Assembly: GCF_026616895.1 (NCBI RefSeq)
Contig: NZ_JANYME010000001.1
Location: 186,001 to 250,000, forward strand
DNA from: Campylobacter sp. MG1
Lineage (GTDB): Bacteria > Campylobacterota > Campylobacteria > Campylobacterales > Campylobacteraceae
Length of the DNA: 64,000 bases
Direction: 5' to 3'
Positions within the stretch are counted from its first letter, which is position 1, and the number at the start of each line of letters is the position of its first letter. The translations under genes were made by a program, and so were the position numbers. Of the stretch, positions 58,225 through 64,000 are shown piece by piece. The notes beneath the pieces were generated by a model that did not search any database, was not told the DNA's origin, and saw only the letters and a program-made list of their open reading frames with translations.

Positions 58225-58491
58225 ATGGCAACATTTATGGAAAAGGAAGCATTAATTGAACTTTTAGATGGTATTTCTGGATTGATTTCTAGAGTTAGTA
58301 CCTTAGAAGAATTTAAAAATAACAAAGATATTATAAGAGCTAATAAAATTACAGATGAACTTGTAGATACAGATTATTGGAATATAGATTTTAATAAATA
58401 TATGGCAATAATTAATGAAATCACAGCACCATATAATACTATAGAAGAAGCAAAAATTGAAATTGAGAAACGAAATTTAAAGACTATATGA
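58225..58491 (+). CDS. Orphan zeta-antitoxin-like protein
   Basis: 88 residues beginning MATFMEKEALIELLDGISGL, related at its start to the antitoxin at 56705 (MATIMEKDVLLEY). No toxin gene follows; parA does, after 23 bases. It may be a spare antitoxin left after loss of its partner or may neutralise the zeta toxin 1.3 kb away. AAGGAAAAAA precedes the ATG. Confidence 0.6.
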   Translation: MATFMEKEALIELLDGISGLISRVSTLEEFKNNKDIIRANKITDELVDTDYWNIDFNKYMAIINEITAPYNTIEEAKIEIEKRNLKTI

Positions 58492-58514
58492 GAATTTCAA
58501 AAAGGAGAAAATTA

Positions 58515-59195
58515 ATGGTAATTTCAATAATTAATGAAAAAGGTGGCAGTGGTAAAACCACATTAGCTGTAAATTTAGCAGCTAGACTTACTTTAGATGG
58601 CGATAGTGTTTTATTAATTGATGCCGACCCACAAAAATCAACCGAAGTATTTTCAGATATGAGAAGTCAAAACAATCTAAAACCTATATTTAGTAATGTA
58701 TGCAAAACTGGTGTAAGTTTAGGTGATGAAATAAAACTTATGAAAGATAAATTTGATTCAATTATTATTGATACTGGTGGTCGTGATAGTAAAGAAATGA
58801 GAAAGGCAATTTTAAATTCTAATATAGTTATAATCCCAACATTACCTAGTCAATATGATGTTAGTGTTTTGTATCATATGTTTGAATTAATCATAGAAGC
58901 TAAAGAATTTAATGAAAATTTATTAGTTTTTGTAGTAACAAATAGAGTTTCTCCTAATCCATTCTTACAAAAAGATTTACAAAATTTACAAAACTATATA
59001 AAAGACTTGCAAGTTGAAAAAAATATTAGTGATATATATTTACTTGATAGTGTAATTTATGAAAGACAAGCATATAGAAAAGCTGTTATTGAAGGTAAAA
59101 GCATAAATGAATTTGATAATTCTAAAGCAAGTGAAGATTTTGAACAATTTTATCAAGAATTATTAGAAAAAACAAATAAATTTATAAAAGGATAA
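58515..59195 (+). CDS. parA: ParA-family partition ATPase
   Basis: 226 residues with the deviant Walker A motif NEKGGSGKTTLAVNLAARL at the N-terminus, LLIDADPQKSTEVFSDMR near residue 38 (Walker A' Asp) and FDSIIIDTGGRDSKEMRKAI near residue 75. Partition ATPases move plasmid or ICE DNA to daughter cells using a DNA-binding partner. AAGGAGAAAATTA sits before ATG 58515. The small ribbon-helix-helix gene starting 4 bases later is the likely partner. Confidence 0.88.
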   Translation: MVISIINEKGGSGKTTLAVNLAARLTLDGDSVLLIDADPQKSTEVFSDMRSQNNLKPIFSNVCKTGVSLGDEIKLMKDKFDSIIIDTGGRDSKEMRKAILNSNIVIIPTLPSQYDVSVLYHMFELIIEAKEFNENLLVFVVTNRVSPNPFLQKDLQNLQNYIKDLQVEKNISDIYLLDSVIYERQAYRKAVIEGKSINEFDNSKASEDFEQFYQELLEKTNKFIKG

Positions 59196-59199
59196 AAAA

Positions 59200-59403
59200 A
59201 TGGGATTTAAAAAACTAAATGAAAACGATTTTGTAAATGCAGCAAGAGGTGAGACCTCTAATATGGATATAAATACAAAAAGAACAAAAAGTATACTTAT
59301 TCATTTAACAGAAGAAGAAGTATTGGAGCTAACGCAAGAAGCAGCTAAGCATAGAATGAGTAGAAGTGCTTATATTAGATTTAAATTATTTGTAAAAGAA
59401 TGA
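59200..59403 (+). CDS. Ribbon-helix-helix protein, likely ParA partner
   Basis: 67 residues. After a flexible N-terminus comes the RHH pattern KRTKSILIHLTEEEVLELTQ and HRMSRSAYIRFKLF: one strand, helix, turn with SRSAY, helix. It should bind DNA as a dimer at a centromere-like site or repress the operon. It follows parA directly. Confidence 0.75.
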   Translation: MGFKKLNENDFVNAARGETSNMDINTKRTKSILIHLTEEEVLELTQEAAKHRMSRSAYIRFKLFVKE

Positions 59404-59438
59404 TGCAATACAGCTAATAAATATCATAAAGGAATAGA

Positions 59439-59543
59439 ATGGAAATAATAAGTATAATAGCTTTATTAATTTTTATTGCAAGTTTATCTTTTTGTGCCTA
59501 TAGCATAGGTATGATTATATTTTTATTAATATTTGAAGAATAA
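59439..59543 (+). CDS. Small 34-residue membrane peptide
   Basis: It encodes MEIISIIALLIFIASLSFCA then YSIGMIIFLLIFEE: nearly all hydrophobic, with an acidic end. AAAGGAAT lies 6 bases before the ATG. It could be a small toxin-like or transfer-associated membrane peptide; nothing more can be said. Confidence 0.45.
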   Translation: MEIISIIALLIFIASLSFCAYSIGMIIFLLIFEE

Positions 59544-59689
59544 AAAAAACAACTGATAAATTCATCAGCATCAAAATATGCAAACAATTTTAGAGCTACC
59601 ATAGAAAATCCAGATTTTTTTTAAAGCTTATTTTGATTCATTAAATTCAAAATAAAACATATTTACCTTTTTAAGTATATAATTACGAT

Positions 59690-59768
59690 ACTTGGAAAGA
59701 ATAAAGGCTTCTAGCCTGAACCACATAATCTCAAATATGAGTTTAAAATATGTGGTTCTACTTAAGTA
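59690..59768 (+). ncRNA. Candidate structured small RNA at the 3' end of the Abi_2 gene
   Basis: A perfect TATAAT (59678-59683) predicts transcription on the plus strand from about 59690. The sequence then holds the hairpin AGGCT-TCT-AGCCT (59705-59717). A 10-base stem follows, GAACCACATA/TATGTGGTTC (59718-59727 and 59749-59758), that encloses a smaller CTCA/TGAG hairpin. Last comes the palindrome TACTTAAGTA (59759-59768), covering the abi stop codon. AAGTAT and ATACTT also flank the -10 box. On the minus strand the same hairpins could end abi transcription (AGCCT followed by TTTATTCTTT). Transcription is not shown. Confidence 0.4.
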
Positions 59769-60708
59769 TTATTTTAGTTGCTTTTTTAACAAATAAATAT
59801 CGGTATTTTATTATTCTAGGAATTTTAAACCATACTTTTTTTTCGCAATTTATAAAGAAATTTTCTATTGATTTTTTACCATTTTCTTTTAACTGGCTTG
59901 TCGGACATAATTTATTAAATACATATACTAAACATAAAAAGTCGTGCAATAAAAATTCTCTACCCAAATCATCATTCATATTATTTTTATATAAAATATA
60001 TTTTATATTATATGAATATCCTTTAGGTTGTTGATTATTATTTGTATATTTATTTCCTAATTTTTGTAAATTTCCCCCTAGTAAATACAAAATACAATTA
60101 TTATGTGCCGCAGCATTTCTTAAATTTTTAACTGCATATAATTCATTAAGTATCAATTGTTTTAAATCTTTACCTTTATAATATTTATTTATATAAAAAT
60201 TATAAAAATCTAATGTTTCACTAAATGTTAAAATTTCCAAAAGATTCCATACTGCAAAATTAGAGCTATATTTTGTCATAAAAGACTCGGTATAATAATT
60301 TTTTTTACCATTATGGTATCTTTTTAATTCATTTGGCATATAGTTTTTTAAAAAATCTTTTACACTATTATATCCATCATCTTGATTATTAGTAGTGCAT
60401 AAATAATTAATTTTTGTTTTTAATAAATGTTCGCATATAAGAGACAACTCCAATACTAATGACCTAAAACTTGCATCTAAAATATTAAACCTATGTAAAG
60501 ACTTAAAATCTAAATTTTTATATATGCCATTATTATCTTTTTCATAACATTTATTAAAAGTTTTAAATTTAAAAAAATAATTTCTTTCTTTTAAAATTTT
60601 AAATACTTCTTTTTTGTTTATATTATCACCATTACTATCATCATCTATTAAAATATTTTTATCGTAAAAAAATTTAACTTGGTCGCTTAATTTTAAATTA
60701 TATTTCAT
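59758..60708 (-). CDS. Abi_2 (AbiD/AbiF-like) abortive-infection protein with HEPN motif
   Basis: 316 residues. It follows the Abi_2 pattern: an N-terminal LSDQVKFFYDKNILIDD, KILKERNYFFKFKTF, the conserved block FNILDASFRSLVLELSLICE near residue 75, and a C-terminal ELYAVKNLRNAAAHNNCILY containing the HEPN ribonuclease motif Rx4H (RNAAAH). Members abort phage infection, probably by RNA cleavage. AAGGATAAAGAT precedes the ATG. It lies between the parA region and a relaxase fragment, on the opposite strand to the transfer genes. The fit is by pattern, with the Arg and His of the motif both present. Confidence 0.8.
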   Translation of the reverse strand: MKYNLKLSDQVKFFYDKNILIDDDSNGDNINKKEVFKILKERNYFFKFKTFNKCYEKDNNGIYKNLDFKSLHRFNILDASFRSLVLELSLICEHLLKTKINYLCTTNNQDDGYNSVKDFLKNYMPNELKRYHNGKKNYYTESFMTKYSSNFAVWNLLEILTFSETLDFYNFYINKYYKGKDLKQLILNELYAVKNLRNAAAHNNCILYLLGGNLQKLGNKYTNNNQQPKGYSYNIKYILYKNNMNDDLGREFLLHDFLCLVYVFNKLCPTSQLKENGKKSIENFFINCEKKVWFKIPRIIKYRYLFVKKATKIILK

Positions 60709-60734
60709 ATCTTTATCCTTTTTAATTTATCTAA

Positions 60735-62060
60735 TTAAAAATCATTTAAATTTATATCATTACTTTCTATGATTTCAACTTTTAAATCATATTTAGATTG
60801 TTTTTTGAGTTTATGATACATATCATCAATAATTTTTATATTTAATTCACTATCTAATTTAATTGCATTAGCTTTTTTGTCTAATTTTTCAAGCTGCATA
60901 TTGTATTTATTTATAAATTCATCAACATCAACTTTTCTGTTTTCATAAAAACCTTTAGTAATATCTACGATTTTATCTGATTTATCAAAAATACTTAAAA
61001 ACTTATTAATTTTTTTTAATTCTTCTTCATCTTTTATATTGTTTAATAAATAATTATTCATAGCTTTTAAACCATTATTATTTATATCATTAACTTTAAA
61101 TCCATCAATTTGTATATTAACTTCATAGGTTTCAAAAGAATCTATATCATTATAATCAAAACCAAGTTTTTTAAATTCTCCAGCAAAAAAAGTTGCATTA
61201 GTATTTAATAATTTTTCCTTTGTTTTATTAAATGATTTTATTATTTTTTCCTTCTTTTTATTATCAATACTATCATCTTTATTTATATTTTTAATTTGTA
61301 AATCAACTATTTTTAGTAATATATTTTTAGTTTTTAAAACTTGTTTATGACTTTGGTTTGCTTTATATAATTTATTCATAGCTAAGTCTTTAAATTCAAT
61401 ATCTAAATTATATTCATTTGCTACATCTAATATTAGTTTTTTAAAATCATCGCTACCATTAATATCTAAAACACGCCCAAATCTCTCCATTGATTTTAAA
61501 AGAGAATCTAAAATAAAATCTTTATCTTTAATATCTACTTTAAGTTTTAAAAAATCTCCTTTATCTATCATTTTACTTTGATTATTTTCATATACCATAA
61601 AACCATCATTGCTAATACATTTTATATCTTTAAAAACCTTTCTATTATTTAATTCTGAACTAATAGTATTGTCGTCTTTATCTGGTATTATTTGTTTTTT
61701 AGATAAAACTTTAATAGCTTCTTCATTGTTTTCAAGTGCTTTTGAGATTAAAAAATCTTTCCAAGATATTTTTTTATGCTTTTTGTATGTATTTTTTTGT
61801 TCCTGGTTTAAATCTTCTAATTCTTTTTTTAATTTATAAAATGTAAATTTATTGCAGCCTTTAAAAGATTTTTTAATTTTTTCTCTTTTAATTTTAATTT
61901 GCGATAAATTATAATCTAATTTGCTTTTATTTTCACTTTCATATTTAATATATTCTTGCCATAGATTACTTGTTTTTACTTTTGATTGAATAGGTTCTTT
62001 TTCAAATTTAGTTTTATTTTTAATATTTTCATTTTGTATGCTCCAATCAACCTGCTTTAT
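60735..62060 (-). pseudogene. Relaxase (TraI-like) C-terminal fragment
   Basis: An open frame of about 441 codons that begins after a stop at 62061-62063 and has no start codon or ribosome-binding site near its beginning. The first ATG, at 61598, would give 287 residues. The upstream part has SNLWQEYIKYESENKSKLDY and KHKKISWKDFLISKALENNE, the 'LWxxY/F...R' and 'SWxxFLxxxAxxGxxxAL' patterns common in TraI relaxases downstream of the nickase domain. The nickase domain itself (Tyr and HxHxx motifs) is missing. The rest is Lys/Asp-rich and helical. It is most simply the tail of a lost relaxase on the transfer element. Confidence 0.6.
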
Positions 62061-62229
62061 TTACAAACTGTTCTCCATTTACTATAGCAGTAATGCTTTC
62101 TTCTTTTCTACCTATCCATTTATTACTTGCTATCTCATCTTTACTAGGAGCTCTTTTTTGTCCCCATAAATACAATGATAATATTTCGCTTGTAAAATCA
62201 CCATTTAAATCTAATCTAAAATTTGCCAT
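62047..62229 (-). CDS. Unrecognised 60-residue protein
   Basis: A good AAAAAGGAGAAAAC stands before the ATG, so translation is likely. The product starts MANFRLDLNGDFTSEILSLY and ends GEQFVNKAG, with no membrane segment or known motif. It overlaps the relaxase fragment by 14 bases in another frame and may be the truncated front of a gene joined to it during rearrangement. Confidence 0.45.
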   Translation of the reverse strand: MANFRLDLNGDFTSEILSLYLWGQKRAPSKDEIASNKWIGRKEESITAIVNGEQFVNKAG

Positions 62230-62249
62230 GTTTTCTCCTTTTTATACTT

Positions 62250-63266
62250 TTAAATACCATTGTAGATCTCAATTGCTTCTTTTTCTGGATTAAAGTTTGA
62301 ATAACCACAATTATCAAATTTGCGTCTATAACTAAGTCTTTTCTTTATATCATCTTCGTATGTAAAAATCTTATAATTAATATCTTCAAGCCTATGTTTA
62401 TATTCTTTTGCTTTATCTTCACGCTCATCAAATTTATCAACAAGAAATAATCTATAAGTTACGTATGTATCATCTTCAAATTCAAAAGCTATATCTGTAT
62501 AAACTGAAATTGAAACAGAAGCACCCCCTACAGGTAAAATAATAGGTTTAGTAAATCCTGCTATATTATTTTTAACTACTAGATATTTAGTATAATCAAC
62601 CAGTTCTAATTCTTTATAATTAACATATTCTTTAGAATAAGCATTTTTTCTTAAGTAATCTTTATAATTATCTAGATTTATATCTTTATGTATCTCATAT
62701 TCATGATTTGTAATGCTATTATAAATCATTTTATAAAGAATATCTTCACGCACTAATAACTTTGTAAAATCATCAACCACTACTCTTTTATAAAGCTCAT
62801 CTTTAGGTAATATTCTATCTTCTTCTAAGCAATAGCCTTGCTGATATTTTTTATAGCCATATAAGGTTACTATTTTTTCATGACTTTTATTTGAGTAATC
62901 AGGGACAACTTTTAAAAAATAACTACATAAAGCAAATATTATTATCATAGGTATTATGCTGTATTTAAAAGCTAATTTGTTATTAAATTTCTTTTTTAAT
63001 TTAAAGAAAAGTATTATAAAAAATATGATTATAAAAACTTTAAAATAAATTAGTGGATAAAGTATAAGTCCTTTGCAAAATAAAATTATTATTTGACTTA
63101 AATTTTCATAAACAAAACCATTAGCCTCAAAAAAGCAAAAAAGAATTGCGCCAAATATATTGAATTCTGAACTAACACCTACAAAAACTGAGTAAAAAGC
63201 AATCATTATTTCAATTATTATAAAAATCTTAAAAAGTATTTTTAAGAATTCTAATGTTTTTTTCAT
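62250..63266 (-). CDS. Unrecognised membrane protein
   Basis: 338 residues. Several hydrophobic segments occupy the first about 120 residues (FLKILFKIFIIIEIMIAFYS; IIILFCKGLILYPLIYFKVF; IIFFIILFF; YSIIPMIIIFALCSYFL). A periplasmic or cytoplasmic domain of about 210 residues follows, with TKPIILPVGGASVSISVYTD near residue 243 and a Lys/Arg/Glu-rich end. No family is recognised. AAGG precedes the ATG. It lies between the relaxase fragment and murF, so it could belong to either the inserted element or the chromosome. Confidence 0.6.
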   Translation of the reverse strand: MKKTLEFLKILFKIFIIIEIMIAFYSVFVGVSSEFNIFGAILFCFFEANGFVYENLSQIIILFCKGLILYPLIYFKVFIIIFFIILFFKLKKKFNNKLAFKYSIIPMIIIFALCSYFLKVVPDYSNKSHEKIVTLYGYKKYQQGYCLEEDRILPKDELYKRVVVDDFTKLLVREDILYKMIYNSITNHEYEIHKDINLDNYKDYLRKNAYSKEYVNYKELELVDYTKYLVVKNNIAGFTKPIILPVGGASVSISVYTDIAFEFEDDTYVTYRLFLVDKFDEREDKAKEYKHRLEDINYKIFTYEDDIKKRLSYRRKFDNCGYSNFNPEKEAIEIYNGI

Positions 63267-63515
63267 ACCATACCTTAAATATTTTTCATATCATAGCATT
63301 TAGTGAAATATAAATATCAAAAAACTTTATTAATTTTTATTAATTGTTACTTTTTGTAATATTTTTATAATAATTTAAATAATATTAAAATTCTAATTTA
63401 TTTTTAAAAATTTAAAAAATTTATAATACAAATTTCAAATCTGTATTATTAATATTTTGTTGTAATTAAATAGCTTATAATTTAAAAATAACTATTAAAT
63501 ACACTTAATCTACTT
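63267..63515. other. Non-coding A+T-rich spacer
   Basis: 249 bases between the membrane-protein gene and murF. Apart from A/T runs I see no ORF, RNA or strong repeat. It may contain the right boundary of the inserted element. Confidence 0.4.
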
Positions 63516-64000
63516 TTAAATAAAATTATGAGCATCGTTTGAGAATATTATTAAATCCTTTTCTTTAGTTTCATTAGCTAAAGTTTCAATTAATTTTGCT
63601 TTATCTTTTAGAATGATTTTTTTAATTTTTAAATTCTCATCATATATTCTAGCATTAGTCTCACTTGTAATAATTGCTAAGTCAAAACATTCATTAATTA
63701 CTTCGCATAGTTTTTTGTTTAACTCTTCACTTGCTTCAATTATCCCTGGACTAACTAAGACTTTTTTACCTAAGTTATAATCTTTAATTATTCTATAACT
63801 ATCACTCATACCATCATAATTACCATTAAATCCATCATCAATTATAAATTTTGGCTCACGAGAGATGATTTGTAATCTATGTTCTGTAGCTTTTAAATTA
63901 GCTATTTCTTTGCTAATTTGCTCGTAATTTAAACCTAAAGCCTTAGCTAGGTAAATACAAGCACATAAATTACTAGCATTAAAACTACCTAATAAATTAG
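63516..64000 (-). CDS. murF: MurF, UDP-MurNAc-tripeptide--D-Ala-D-Ala ligase (C-terminal part)
   Basis: The frame enters from the right edge and gives about 160 residues. NLLGSFNASNLCACIYLAKA and ATEHRLQIISREPKFIIDDG then FNGNYDGMSDSYRI are the Mur-ligase C-terminal domain signatures of MurF, with KKVLVSPGIIEASEEL following. MurF adds D-Ala-D-Ala to the peptidoglycan precursor in the cytoplasm. The ATP-binding half is outside the window. A methionine at 63809 is internal, not a start. Confidence 0.9.
   Translation of the reverse strand, partial: NLLGSFNASNLCACIYLAKALGLNYEQISKEIANLKATEHRLQIISREPKFIIDDGFNGNYDGMSDSYRIIKDYNLGKKVLVSPGIIEASEELNKKLCEVINECFDLAIITSETNARIYDENLKIKKIILKDKAKLIETLANETKEKDLIIFSNDAHNFI

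Noticed and set aside
58488-58514. Upstream extension of ParA from 58488
   Set aside because: The ribosome-binding site AAGGAGAAAATTA and the conserved MVISIINEKGGSGKT start point to ATG 58515.

Overview
The window is a very A+T-rich bacterial chromosome segment. Campylobacter is the best fit. The core genes resemble Campylobacter proteins throughout. Several neighbourhoods match the Campylobacter order: recN-nadK-aspS, adk near ppa, an HP0268-type small protein before miaB, and gatA / 33-residue membrane protein / ileS / CinA-like. Homopolymeric G/C tracts, the usual phase-variation signature of the genus, are present. The species cannot be named from this sequence. No rRNA, tRNA or CRISPR array was seen.

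Layout. 1-3913: recN (cut by the left edge), nadK and aspS. 3919-20375: an ABC-transporter-dependent (group 2) capsule locus with kpsC at one end and kpsS-kpsM-kpsT-kpsE-kpsD at the other. Between them lie five sugar genes (two GT2 enzymes, UDP-galactopyranose mutase, a GT2 protein with a GT29 sialyltransferase-like C-terminus, a GT4 enzyme) and a phosphomannomutase/phosphoglucomutase. A C9/G8 inverted repeat sits just before kpsS. 20395-22404: adk, two tandem lipoproteins and ppa. The first lipoprotein is switched off by a G9 tract. 22428-34737: hisC-nusA, a miaB operon ending in a PilM/N/O-like trio, sodB, a D-lactate dehydrogenase, and pta-ackA. 34869-49133: mntP, gyrA, comFC, gatA-ileS, a CinA-like gene, hemD and a biotin cluster (bioA divergent from bioF-bioG-bioC).

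49134 to about 62250 is a decayed conjugative element. It carries relatives of IncP (RK2-type) transfer genes: a 5'-truncated traG, an intact traL, a disrupted traF, traM, and a relaxase (traI) C-terminal fragment. These are interleaved with a Fic toxin-antitoxin pair, a zeta toxin pair, an orphan zeta-antitoxin-like gene, parA with a ribbon-helix-helix partner, and an Abi_2 (AbiD/F-like) HEPN abortive-infection gene with a structured, possibly transcribed region at its 3' end. The traF gene is cut by a complete 4,102-bp IS1595-family element. It has perfect 25-bp terminal inverted repeats and an 8-bp target duplication. Its passengers are a two-gene methyltransferase/specificity system, and the methyltransferase gene is itself phase-variable through a G9 tract. 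Removing the element and one duplication copy restores an open 161-codon traF.

At the right end are an unrecognised membrane protein and the 3' part of murF. The notable theme is layered variability of surface and defence functions: three homopolymer switches (capsule, lipoprotein, DNA methylation), toxin-antitoxin and Abi modules, and a mobile element that carries a switchable methylation system.
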